A stretch of DNA of 28,300 nt from a virus, in the IMG/VR virus record IMGVR_UViG_3300032676_000829, positions 1 through 28,300 of that record; one strand, given 5' to 3'. Positions 7,309 to 13,373 of the stretch are shown one piece after another. Position 1 is the stretch's first letter; every line of letters starts with the position of its first letter. The notes under the pieces were generated by a model, which worked only from the letters and a program-made list of their open reading frames with translations, did no database searches and was not told the origin of the DNA. Both the position numbers and the translations under genes were made by a program.

Positions 7309-7330
7309 CTCCTTTTAATTAAGCAAGAAA
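7309..7330 (-). promoter_or_regulatory. Putative RNA thermometer in dnaK leader
   Basis: TTTCTT (7330-7325) can pair with AAGGAG (7314-7309) across a ten-base loop, hiding the Shine-Dalgarno eight bases before the ATG. TTTCTTGCTTAA followed by AAGGAGAT is shared with the hsp20 leader, while the loop differs, which is what a conserved anti-Shine-Dalgarno element would look like. Confidence 0.5.
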
Positions 7331-7356
7331 AATGTAAAACCCTTACGGCGTTCTAC
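7328..7356 (-). terminator. Hairpin with short T-run between mazG and dnaK
   Basis: GTAGAAC (7356-7350) pairs with GTTTTAC (7340-7334), seven bases with one G-U, around a nine-base loop, and is followed by ATTTTT. It may end transcripts from mazG or act as a dnaK leader element. The proposed dnaK -10 box overlaps its 5' arm. Confidence 0.4.
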
Positions 7357-7378
7357 AAATTTATTTATCTCTCGTCAA
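7350..7378 (-). promoter_or_regulatory. Sigma70-like promoter for dnaK
   Basis: TTGACG (7378-7373), a 17-base spacer, then TAGAAC (7355-7350): five of six and four of six matches. It lies at the end of mazG and would give a leader of about 40 bases. Confidence 0.35.
7362..7369 (-). promoter_or_regulatory. T4-type late promoter box GATAAATA before dnaK
   Basis: GATAAATA on the minus strand overlaps the mazG stop and sits 59 bases before the dnaK ATG. Together with the overlapping sigma70-like elements it suggests both early and late expression, though either could be chance. Confidence 0.4.
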
Positions 7379-7655
7379 TATTTTCTGCAAAAATATTTGA
7401 CCATTTTTTAAGTTTTTCACGTTTAGCAATAGCGGCTTGTTCGATATTAGTCCAGCTGATTACATCTAATTCCTGTAGAATTTCGATCATAGCATATAAA
7501 TCGCCTAGCTCTTCTTCCAAGTGTTCCCTATTAGTTTTAGGCTTTCCTGGTTTATAATTATCAATACCAAATCTATGGCATTTACTGATTGCTTGAATTA
7601 CTTCTGCACACTCTTCTGAAAGAATGTTCATTACTTCACGTTCTTGACTATTCAT
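7365..7655 (-). CDS. mazG: MazG-like nucleotide pyrophosphohydrolase
   Basis: Starting at the ATG at 7653-7655 (MNSQEREVM), one base after the exonuclease stop and behind AAAGG, the product has 96 residues. The metal-binding pattern of the all-alpha NTP-PPase family is clear: E14-E15-x2-E18 in SEECAEV, then EEELGDLYAMIE. It should hydrolyse (d)NTPs, or possibly (p)ppGpp-type or damaged nucleotides. MazG homologues are frequent in marine phages, where they are thought to adjust nucleotide pools. It is shorter than host MazG and has a single domain. Confidence 0.85.
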   Translation of the reverse strand: MNSQEREVMNILSEECAEVIQAISKCHRFGIDNYKPGKPKTNREHLEEELGDLYAMIEILQELDVISWTNIEQAAIAKREKLKKWSNIFAENIDER

Positions 7656-7656
7656 A

Positions 7657-8241
7657 TTACCTTTCGTTTGCAAATGGTGTTATCATTCCGCCATCATACT
7701 TAGTACTAGTGCGTAGTGTATTATAGACATTCTGAATGCCTACTGCCTGGTTCCACGCATCCTCTAATGCGTGATGTGCTGTCACTGGCGGACGTTTAGG
7801 ATTGATACCTAAATCAAATGCTGTACGCACATCTCGTATCTCCCAAAATTTCCAAGGAACTGCTTTACCAATTTTTTTAAATACATGCTCGCATATCATA
7901 ATATCAAATATAGAACCGTTTGACCATACACGCTTGGCTCCCCAGCAAAATTTATAAAGCTGTGCAAATGCATCTTCAATATCGATACGTCCCGTAGGAT
8001 CAAATGCCGCATCCTGGGCTTCTTTACTTTGACTAGCCCACCAAGCAATGGTGTCATCATTGGTTACTAATCCAATTCGATCACAACTGTCTAAATCCAC
8101 TTTGACATAAAAACTGTCCATATCCGGTTCTTTAATTTCAGAACCAAACGGATCAAATTTAACAGCGCCAATCGTAAGAATGGCGGCATCGGTTGATGTC
8201 GCCAGTGTTTCCAAATCAATCATTATATCTGTTTTTGCCAT
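7657..8241 (-). CDS. dexA: DEDDh 3'-5' exonuclease, T4 DexA / Rv2179c-like
   Basis: The ATG at 8239-8241 (MAKTDIMIDLET) gives 194 residues. D9 and E11 form the first Exo motif, SNGSIFDIMI carries the second acidic block, and AHHALEDAWNQA provides the His and Asp of a DEDDh site. Two further segments, TNDDTIAWWASQSKEAQDA and WEIRDVRTAFDL, match the order seen in T4 DexA. In T4 this enzyme degrades DNA or RNA from the 3' end during host takeover. A good sigma70 promoter lies immediately upstream, which fits early expression together with mazG. Confidence 0.85.
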   Translation of the reverse strand: MAKTDIMIDLETLATSTDAAILTIGAVKFDPFGSEIKEPDMDSFYVKVDLDSCDRIGLVTNDDTIAWWASQSKEAQDAAFDPTGRIDIEDAFAQLYKFCWGAKRVWSNGSIFDIMICEHVFKKIGKAVPWKFWEIRDVRTAFDLGINPKRPPVTAHHALEDAWNQAVGIQNVYNTLRTSTKYDGGMITPFANER

Positions 8242-8269
8242 CAAGTACTTTCTGTTATCAGTAACTTGT

Positions 8270-8298
8270 ATTGTAACAGATATTAGTTAATTTGTCAA
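8270..8298 (-). promoter_or_regulatory. Sigma70-like promoter for exonuclease-mazG
   Basis: TTGACA (8298-8293), a 17-base spacer, then TACAAT (8275-8270): a perfect -35 and five of six at -10. It lies in the 53-base gap between rpsU and the exonuclease gene, with a predicted start about 20 bases before the ATG. Confidence 0.7.
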
Positions 8299-8528
8299 TA
8301 TAATTTTGGTGGAAGTTGTTGGTCGCGTAGTTTCTTCTTCCAACGTGCTTTTGCCGCACCCTTGGCACGTTTTCGAGCAGTTGTTGGTTTTTCGTAAAAT
8401 TCTTTTTCACGTAGGATATCTAAAAGTTTACTATCATCAATCTTACGCTTAAATCGGCGAAGAGCTTGATTTATATTCTCGCCTTCTTTTACGGTAACTC
8501 CAGTACCTTTATTCTTCTTGTGCATCAT
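8295..8528 (-). CDS. rpsU: Ribosomal protein bS21
   Basis: A 77-residue bS21. The core is typical: VTVKEGENINQALRRFKRKI, then a basic tail (KPTTARKRAKGAAKARWKKK). bS21 sits near the anti-Shine-Dalgarno on the 30S subunit and helps initiation. It is exchangeable, so a phage version could replace the host one and favour viral mRNAs. Phage bS21 genes are known from marine phages including pelagiphages. There are two adjacent ATG codons (8526-8528 and 8523-8525); either may be used. The start overlaps the upstream gene by 20 bases. Confidence 0.93.
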   Translation of the reverse strand: MMHKKNKGTGVTVKEGENINQALRRFKRKIDDSKLLDILREKEFYEKPTTARKRAKGAAKARWKKKLRDQQLPPKLY

Positions 8529-8919
8529 TATCGTTATCTTCTTCTTTTATTTTTGCTACAATCCAATCTAAATCATAAATTCGATTTTTGCTAATTAGAT
8601 TATAAGGAGTTAATTCATCCTTAGTAATATAAAACACATTTGGTTCAGCTAACAAAAATGATATAAATTTATGTGTCATTGGATCACAATTATCTACATC
8701 AATAATTATTACATGTGCTTGCTGTGATACGCTTAACAACCAATTCAAATCTTGATCATCGTTATCATAGATAAAAACATTTAAATCATCTATGCTTTGA
8801 CTTAAGATAGTTTGAAATTGCGATTTGATAAAATTACTAGGTTTAATTAGTAAGTAACTCAACGTATTATTGAATAGCTTATCAGGCGGGGTTATTAGAG
8901 TTATTTTTCCTAAGTTCAT
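8509..8919 (-). CDS. Uncharacterised acidic protein
   Basis: I use the ATG at 8917-8919 (MNLGKITLITPPDKLF), giving 136 residues; an upstream TTG is possible. The product alternates hydrophobic strands with polar loops (LNVFIYDNDDQDLNWL, AHVIIIDVDNCDPMTH, NVFYITKDELTPYNLI) and ends in an acidic tail. The pattern recalls a Rossmann- or receiver-like alpha/beta fold but I cannot name a family. It overlaps rpsU downstream and, upstream, the end of the start-less frame of the membrane protein by 38 bases. Confidence 0.7.
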   Translation of the reverse strand: MNLGKITLITPPDKLFNNTLSYLLIKPSNFIKSQFQTILSQSIDDLNVFIYDNDDQDLNWLLSVSQQAHVIIIDVDNCDPMTHKFISFLLAEPNVFYITKDELTPYNLISKNRIYDLDWIVAKIKEEDNDNDAQEE

Positions 8920-9211
8920 ATATTTGTTCTTCAAAATGATTTATGTCTTGTTCTGCAAAATCAACAAAATTGGGTCCGTTCTTTTTAATATATTCCACAA
9001 AATTGTGTAGTTTTGGATCTAAATTTTTATCTATTACAAAATTTTGAAATTTATGTTCATTGTACTCGTTATATAGTCTATCTATTGGTCTACCGGCTCT
9101 AGCATTGACTAATGTCCAAAGCGAGGAAGGAGACTGTTCTGAGTTTTGAATGTAACCTACTCTTTGGTCTTGGTTATCATTGTCCCCTGTTCGTCCTTGA
9201 TCATGTAAGTC
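8882..9211 (-). CDS. Start-less extension frame of the membrane coiled-coil protein (-1 frame)
   Basis: From the A9 run to the TGA at 8882-8884 the -1 frame is open for 109 codons and contains no ATG or TTG; its only GTG is late. The frame is closed by a TAA not far upstream of the run. The sequence from GYIQNSEQSPSSLWTLV onward looks like a real protein: mixed polar/aromatic, then helical (FVEYIKKNGPNFVDFAEQ). It fills a 240-base stretch that would otherwise be empty. The natural reading is that it is the C-terminus of the preceding 378-residue protein, reached by a -1 shift at A-AAA-AAG or a little later. A one-base sequencing error or a natural frameshift mutation would give the same picture. 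Confidence 0.6.
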   Translation of the reverse strand, partial: DLHDQGRTGDNDNQDQRVGYIQNSEQSPSSLWTLVNARAGRPIDRLYNEYNEHKFQNFVIDKNLDPKLHNFVEYIKKNGPNFVDFAEQDINHFEEQIYELRKNNSNNPA

Positions 9212-10293
9212 TTTTTTTTTGATTCTTCCTCGGGCAAGTCGGCTTCTAGTGTAATTTCGTTACCTTCGTTGTCGATATAACTTTCCCCTTTAGCTATACG
9301 TTCTTCTACAGTAGTTTCCTGAGCTTTGGCAACTTCACGTTCAGCTTCTTCAATCATTTTATTCCATTTGTCTAGTTCAGTTTCCTCGATCGTTTCACCA
9401 GGGCGGTCTTCGATCTCTGGAGTACCTGTAACAATCTCTGCAGGAATTTCTGGTTCAGTTGTTAATTCTGGTTCAGTTGGTTTCTCACCTACATCTGCTA
9501 CATAAGGATCAGGAGTATTTTCATCTGTTTCTTTTTGTTCTCGTGCCCAGCCAAATGTCATTTGACTAGCCAGTAACATAATAACTGCAAGCGGATCAAA
9601 AACAACCACAATCATTATGATGATCCAAGTGACTGCTTGCTCTAGTAAAGATGCGTCTGGGTTGGCTCCGTAGATAAAGGCAGCGATATACTTAATAGGG
9701 CCAACTTCGGCTTCGACCTTACGTACTTCTGCACGTATTGGAGCCGCTTGGTCGTTAAGATCAGCAATAAGTTTCTGCTGGGTTTCAATATCTTTGGCAA
9801 GTGAAACCCTGTCCTTCTGCTGACTCTTACGTACAGCGTTGGCTTTATCGGCACCTTTTTCATCCGACGAACGACCCATGATCTGGTCCACTGCTTCATC
9901 CATCTGTTTAAGCTGTTTGCGGTCAGCTTCGACATTCTCTTTGGCAGTTTTGATCTTTTCATCAAAGATACTGATTTTATTTTGTACATCACCACTCACT
10001 AGATTTTGATCGTTGTGTGCTTTTGATAAGAATCCAAAGATACCCATTGAAGTAATAATCATGAGCACCACAACTGCTATACTCATATAGATTTTCATGA
10101 AGCGTGGAATTTTTTCCCAATTAGCTTTTAGCCAAGAGGCACAAACAAGTTTGCCAACTTCTAAAGCTGACCCCATGATAATAATTGGAATAACTGCGGC
10201 AGAAAAAATAGCGGTCAAACCTACTACAGAATAGTAAATTGCGACCGCCGAAATTGTTAAACCAGTTAGTAATAAAAGATACGCTAGTATCAT
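9157..10293 (-). CDS. Membrane protein with coiled coil, probable virion or envelope-associated
   Basis: A 378-residue protein with two N-terminal transmembrane helices (about 2-23 and 26-45), a third at 67-90 (IAVVVLMIITSMGIFGFL), a long charged coiled coil (about 95-205) and a fourth helix at about 218-243 (WIIIMIVVVFDPLAVIMLLA). A Pro/Glu-rich acidic tail follows. Related proteins of unknown function are widespread in T4-like cyanophages and pelagiphages; this comparison is from memory. The start is an ATG behind AAAGG, close to the upstream virion gene. The frame-0 product ends at TAG 9157-9159, 53 bases past an A9G slippery run, while a long start-less frame continues in -1. Confidence 0.8.
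   Translation of the reverse strand: MILAYLLLLTGLTISAVAIYYSVVGLTAIFSAAVIPIIIMGSALEVGKLVCASWLKANWEKIPRFMKIYMSIAVVVLMIITSMGIFGFLSKAHNDQNLVSGDVQNKISIFDEKIKTAKENVEADRKQLKQMDEAVDQIMGRSSDEKGADKANAVRKSQQKDRVSLAKDIETQQKLIADLNDQAAPIRAEVRKVEAEVGPIKYIAAFIYGANPDASLLEQAVTWIIIMIVVVFDPLAVIMLLASQMTFGWAREQKETDENTPDPYVADVGEKPTEPELTTEPEIPAEIVTGTPEIEDRPGETIEETELDKWNKMIEEAEREVAKAQETTVEERIAKGESYIDNEGNEITLEADLPEEESKKKTYMIKDEQGTMITKTKE
9211..9220 (-). promoter_or_regulatory. Candidate -1 slippery site (A9G)
   Basis: Frame 0 reads TCA AAA AAA AAG, which contains the heptamer A-AAA-AAG used by E. coli dnaX. A Shine-Dalgarno-like GAGG lies seven bases upstream of the heptamer, similar to the dnaX stimulator. I do not see a convincing stem downstream. 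Slippage here would join the 378-residue frame to the 109-codon frame. Confidence 0.4.
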
Positions 10294-10306
10294 CCTTGCC
10301 TTTCGA

Positions 10307-11077
10307 TTAGTATGCGATACCAGTAGTTGAAATTTGGGTAACTGTTAAAGCACCAAACACAACTGCAGGTGTTAAAGGTTGTTGAATAGAGATAAGTGCT
10401 TGACTATCTCCGTTTTGGCTTACACTGAATAAACGATATGTTCTTGACCAACCAGAAGTTCCACCAGCACAAATCGCAGATGTTACAATATCTTGGATTG
10501 CAGTTTGTGGAGAGTTAATAGTTGTTGCACCATCATTGCCAAGATAACCTTGGAAACCACGAACGTTATCAAGACTGAAACCTGCGGCTTGCATTGCGGC
10601 TAAAGTTGAGTAGGATGTGTAAGTTGGGCTACCGCCGGTGACTGCTGTTGGAGGAGTGATACTATAAAAGGTACCAGCTGTTGCACTTGCGGCCGCTTGG
10701 ATTTTACTATATTCTGGAAGAATCATTGTATCACGATCGTATGCAACTGTAAAGTTAACTGCGGTTGGCTGATAGTTAGCACTGGTTCCGCCTGTTGTAA
10801 CTACTACATCTAAAATTCTGCAATCACTAATTGATGCAAGAGCTTGCACAATGCGATCCCAACGCATATTTCCCTGAGATAAGGCTTGTGAGTATCCAGC
10901 ACTACTTGGCAATCCACCTGTGTAAATTGAACCTTCTGTCCAATCGTATGGGTTTACACCTCCTGCATTTGCGGCGATTGCACCTGAACCGTTATAAGAT
11001 GGAAAACCGCTAGAGTTAATAGAAACTCTATACAGTCCTGGTGTTATTTGATTGTTATCTAATTGAAATCCTGACAT
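10307..11077 (-). CDS. Probable virion structural protein (tail or fibre)
   Basis: A 256-residue protein rich in Ser, Thr, Gly and Ala with low charge, typical of phage fibre or decoration proteins. It opens MSGFQLDNNQITPGLYRVSI, a beginning I associate with marine phage virion proteins. The middle (TGGTSANYQPTAVNFTVAYD) suggests beta structure. A GATAAATA box 24 bases upstream and an AGGAG ribosome site support late expression, and a strong terminator precedes that. No catalytic motif is visible. The assignment is inferred from composition and promoter. Confidence 0.65.
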   Translation of the reverse strand: MSGFQLDNNQITPGLYRVSINSSGFPSYNGSGAIAANAGGVNPYDWTEGSIYTGGLPSSAGYSQALSQGNMRWDRIVQALASISDCRILDVVVTTGGTSANYQPTAVNFTVAYDRDTMILPEYSKIQAAASATAGTFYSITPPTAVTGGSPTYTSYSTLAAMQAAGFSLDNVRGFQGYLGNDGATTINSPQTAIQDIVTSAICAGGTSGWSRTYRLFSVSQNGDSQALISIQQPLTPAVVFGALTVTQISTTGIAY

Positions 11078-11101
11078 TATACCTACTCCTGGTTTATAAG
11101 A

Positions 11102-11109
11102 TATTTATC
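11102..11109 (-). promoter_or_regulatory. T4-type late promoter box GATAAATA before virion gene
   Basis: GATAAATA directly follows the 14-base-stem hairpin and precedes the 256-residue virion-like gene by 24 bases, with AGGAG in between. Terminator, late promoter and virion gene form a clean transcription boundary. Confidence 0.7.
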
Positions 11110-11110
11110 A

Positions 11111-11153
11111 GTAAAAGACCCTATTCACTGATTATACACATAGGGTCTTTTAC
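11111..11153 (-). terminator. Strong hairpin terminator, likely bidirectional
   Basis: GTAAAAGACCCTAT at 11111-11124 pairs perfectly with ATAGGGTCTTTTAC at 11140-11153, a 14-base stem with a 15-base loop. The CTTTTAC arm gives a T-rich 3' side on either strand. It separates the small membrane protein gene from the late virion gene. Confidence 0.85.
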
Positions 11154-11168
11154 TTGCAATCTTATTGG

Positions 11169-11516
11169 TTATTTAAAAATAATCATAGCCATGAGTCCTG
11201 CTTGTACAAAGAACCCAAATCCAATAGTTACAATGTTCAAAAAGTCCTTTTGTATTGCGGCTTTGATAAAAAAGCAGAATAATCCTGCCCATGCAAACAA
11301 TATCAAATCCACTGGCGGCATTTTCTCAGTCAATCCTGTTAAAACTGCCAAAAGTGTTGGAATAGTAGCTAGGTGCATTAAAATTACTGCTACCCAGCCC
11401 ATTGTTTCTGCACTTACATGAGGAGCATGTTCCTTGACACTTTTAACCCAATTATCTAAGTTCAAAAACCCAGTAAGGTTAGATTTAAAATTTTGAAAAA
11501 CTTCTTTTGATGTCAT
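11169..11516 (-). CDS. Small membrane protein with about three helices
   Basis: A 115-residue protein with a soluble N-terminus (about 40 residues) and three hydrophobic segments: MGWVAVILMHLATIPTLLAVL, VDLILFAWAGLFCFFI and IVTIGFGFFVQAGLMAMII. It lies nine bases downstream of the wall hydrolase, with GAGGACATC as ribosome site, and just before a strong terminator. The pairing with a wall hydrolase makes a role in lysis possible (holin-like), but helix number and neighbour are the only evidence. Confidence 0.7.
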   Translation of the reverse strand: MTSKEVFQNFKSNLTGFLNLDNWVKSVKEHAPHVSAETMGWVAVILMHLATIPTLLAVLTGLTEKMPPVDLILFAWAGLFCFFIKAAIQKDFLNIVTIGFGFFVQAGLMAMIIFK

Positions 11517-11525
11517 GATGTCCTC

Positions 11526-12056
11526 TTATTGATAAAAAATGTGATGTCCAATCTTGGCTATGGGTTTTTTACCCCATCCTGGATTGACGTAATCAGCATG
11601 ATAGTATAATGCTGATTTTAAATCGGGAAGTCTAAATCCTTCTAGTAGCACTTTTTTGGCTACTTCCATACTTTCTGTATATGCGGCTCCGTTCATTGGT
11701 TTCAATGCACTAGGGCTTTCGCAATACCAGCTGAACTGGCAAAGTACTTTTTGGTAAACTACATTTCTTTGATATACAACGCCGCAGATGTCGCTTGGAA
11801 ATTGTCCGCTTTCTGCACGGTTGATTGTTACTTGAGCTACAGCTACTTTACCTTCAAAAGGTTCGTAACCTGCTTCGTGATAGATGTTACGAGCTAGACA
11901 ATCTAATTGTGTTTGTCTCATTTGAGCTGTAACTGGACTCGCTATTTGACGAGCTTGTTTTAATTTATCGAATTTTGCCTCTACTGCCTGTTGTGCTACT
12001 ACTACAATGCTTAGTGCTACTACTACGTTAATTGTTGTTTTGATAATGCGTATCAT
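11526..12056 (-). CDS. Secreted cell-wall hydrolase, SleB / CwlJ family
   Basis: The start at ATG 12054-12056 follows AAGGAGAAAAAA and gives a 176-residue protein with a signal-like N-terminus (MIRIIKTTINVVVALSIVVV, then AQQAVEA). The Hydrolase_2 domain is clear: CLARNIYHEAGYEPFEGKVA with the catalytic Glu of YHEA, VAQVTINRAESGQFPSDICGVVYQ, CQFSWYC, and a final ALYYHADYVNPGW. It should cleave peptidoglycan glycan links in the periplasm. The frame extends a further 55 codons upstream to an ATG at 12221 just after the previous stop; that region (to 12224) is otherwise empty. A longer form is therefore possible. Confidence 0.85.
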   Translation of the reverse strand: MIRIIKTTINVVVALSIVVVAQQAVEAKFDKLKQARQIASPVTAQMRQTQLDCLARNIYHEAGYEPFEGKVAVAQVTINRAESGQFPSDICGVVYQRNVVYQKVLCQFSWYCESPSALKPMNGAAYTESMEVAKKVLLEGFRLPDLKSALYYHADYVNPGWGKKPIAKIGHHIFYQ

Positions 12057-12224
12057 TTTTTTCTCCTTTACGCTGGATGAGGTATCGCTAGTACCATCAT
12101 GGTTCATTTGGCTGTTGTTATTTCTCCTTAAAAATTGAGCCGTGTCTGCTAAACCCTTAGCGGACAATATATAATTATCATCTGAGTGACCAGGTAATAT
12201 ACTATTATTATGAGCGACCATGCT

Positions 12225-12620
12225 TTAACGCCTCATACGAGCGATATCGACTGCCTGCTCATCACTAAAAATCGGTACTGCATTGCTTTTATGCATGGTG
12301 GCAATGCCTTTTACCTTGTCACCAGTGTAAATTTTGGAAGGTGACAATGTTGCAACACCTAGTCCACTATTCAAACTTTTAATATGGTCTGTAGTGTTTC
12401 TACCGGATGGAATACTTAAACTGTAACCAGTAGAGCTCAAACTTTCAGATGTCAACGCACGACGACGTTTTTTTTCTTCTAGCTCAAGGCCTTGCCGTTT
12501 GAGCAATTCTTTCCAACTTTCTTCCAACTGTTCTGCCTTTCTTTTTGCCTCTGCTGAAGCGAATTTCTTTTTGCCTTTCTTTTTGCCGGTGGTACTGAGC
12601 CACGGACCTTCTAAATGCAT
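12225..12620 (-). CDS. Lys-rich protein of unknown function (LEGPW motif)
   Basis: I start at ATG 12618-12620 (MHLEGPWLSTTGKKKGKKK), giving 131 residues; a TTG further up is less likely. The LEGPWLSTTGKKKGK beginning resembles a hypothetical protein I associate with marine T4-like phages. Next comes a strongly basic coiled coil (EAKRKAEQLEESWKELLKRQ, LEEKKRRRA), then a Ser/Gly-rich tail containing NTTDHIKSLNSG. An eight-A run here keeps the frame. Function is unknown; a structural or DNA-binding role is conceivable. A perfect sigma70 promoter lies upstream. Confidence 0.75.
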   Translation of the reverse strand: MHLEGPWLSTTGKKKGKKKFASAEAKRKAEQLEESWKELLKRQGLELEEKKRRRALTSESLSSTGYSLSIPSGRNTTDHIKSLNSGLGVATLSPSKIYTGDKVKGIATMHKSNAVPIFSDEQAVDIARMRR

Positions 12621-12657
12621 ACTCAAATTATTCTCCAAAAGTTATAACAATATTAAT

Positions 12658-12686
12658 ATTATACTGTCAATTTTGGTAAATGTCAA
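12658..12686 (-). promoter_or_regulatory. Consensus sigma70 promoter
   Basis: TTGACA (12686-12681), exactly 17 bases, then TATAAT (12663-12658), a perfect match to the bacterial consensus. A second overlapping pair (TTGACA 12670-12665, 18 bases, TATAAC 12646-12641) follows. It overlaps the iscA stop and drives the LEGPW gene and probably the wall hydrolase, with host polymerase. Confidence 0.85.
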
Positions 12687-13009
12687 ACACGAAAACTTTC
12701 ACCGCAACCGCAACGGTCACGCTCATTTGGATTGACAAAATCAAATCCTTCATTGAGTCCATTGCGGACCCAATCCATTGTAAGCCCATTCAAGTACGGA
12801 TCATCTTTTAGACTTACCAGTACACAAAAGTCATTTTGGGCATAATTTATAACACCTTCTTCGCCGTCATACTTATCCACATATTCTAGCACGTAGGCCA
12901 GGCCCGAGCAACCGGTAGTTCTTACGCCTATGCGAATGCCAACGCCTTTACCGCGTTTGGCAAGATTTTGTTTAATTTTAGCCTTGGCTGTGTCTGTTAC
13001 GATAATCAT
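12683..13009 (-). CDS. iscA: Iron-sulfur carrier IscA / ErpA type
   Basis: A 108-residue A-type carrier of full length. The three conserved cysteines are present: C34 in TTGCSGLAYV and C100/C102 in the terminal CGCGESF. The middle LVSLKDDPYLNGLTMDWV and FDFVNPNE match the family. A-type carriers receive Fe-S clusters from IscU and pass them to client proteins. The gene overlaps iscU by 32 bases. No IscS, HscA, HscB or ferredoxin follows, so host desulfurase would supply sulfur, although the phage DnaK could in principle stand in for HscA (speculation). Confidence 0.95.
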   Translation of the reverse strand: MIIVTDTAKAKIKQNLAKRGKGVGIRIGVRTTGCSGLAYVLEYVDKYDGEEGVINYAQNDFCVLVSLKDDPYLNGLTMDWVRNGLNEGFDFVNPNERDRCGCGESFRV

Positions 13010-13364
13010 TAATAGCCGCTTTGATAGCGTCCTCTGCTAGAATTGAACAATGTATCTTTACTGGGGGTAATGCTAGTTCTTCGGCAATTTGGGAATTTTT
13101 AAGGTTAACAGCATCATCAATATGCATACCCTTAACCCACTCTGTAACCAACGACGAACTGGCGATTGCTGAACCGCATCCATATGTCTTGAAACGAGCA
13201 TCTCTAATAATACCATCTTCATCTACCTTTATTTGTAATTTCATGACATCACCACAGGCCGGTGCTCCAACCATGCCTGTACCAACAGTAGGATCATTCT
13301 TATCAAACGATCCTACATTGCGTGGATTTTCATAATGATCAATAACTTTGTCCGAATATGCCAT
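12978..13364 (-). CDS. iscU: Iron-sulfur scaffold IscU
   Basis: A 128-residue IscU with every functional residue: C37 (GAPACGD) with D39, C63 (YGCGSAIASSS), the chaperone-binding LPPVK at 99-103 and C106 (IHCSILAEDAI). The N-terminus YSDKVIDHYENPRNVGSF is canonical. It assembles 2Fe-2S clusters with a desulfurase. Its ribosome site AAGGAAAG overlaps the end of the PP-loop gene. A complete IscU-IscA pair in a phage suggests a need for Fe-S maturation during infection. The LPPVK motif means it could still be handled by an Hsp70-type chaperone. Confidence 0.96.
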   Translation of the reverse strand: MAYSDKVIDHYENPRNVGSFDKNDPTVGTGMVGAPACGDVMKLQIKVDEDGIIRDARFKTYGCGSAIASSSLVTEWVKGMHIDDAVNLKNSQIAEELALPPVKIHCSILAEDAIKAAINDYRNRHSQG

Positions 13365-13373
13365 ATACTTTCC

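Noticed and set aside
9642-9995. Overlapping minus-strand ORF within the membrane coiled-coil gene
   Set aside because: It is a Lys/Arg/Ser-rich shadow of the coiled-coil region, without a ribosome site.
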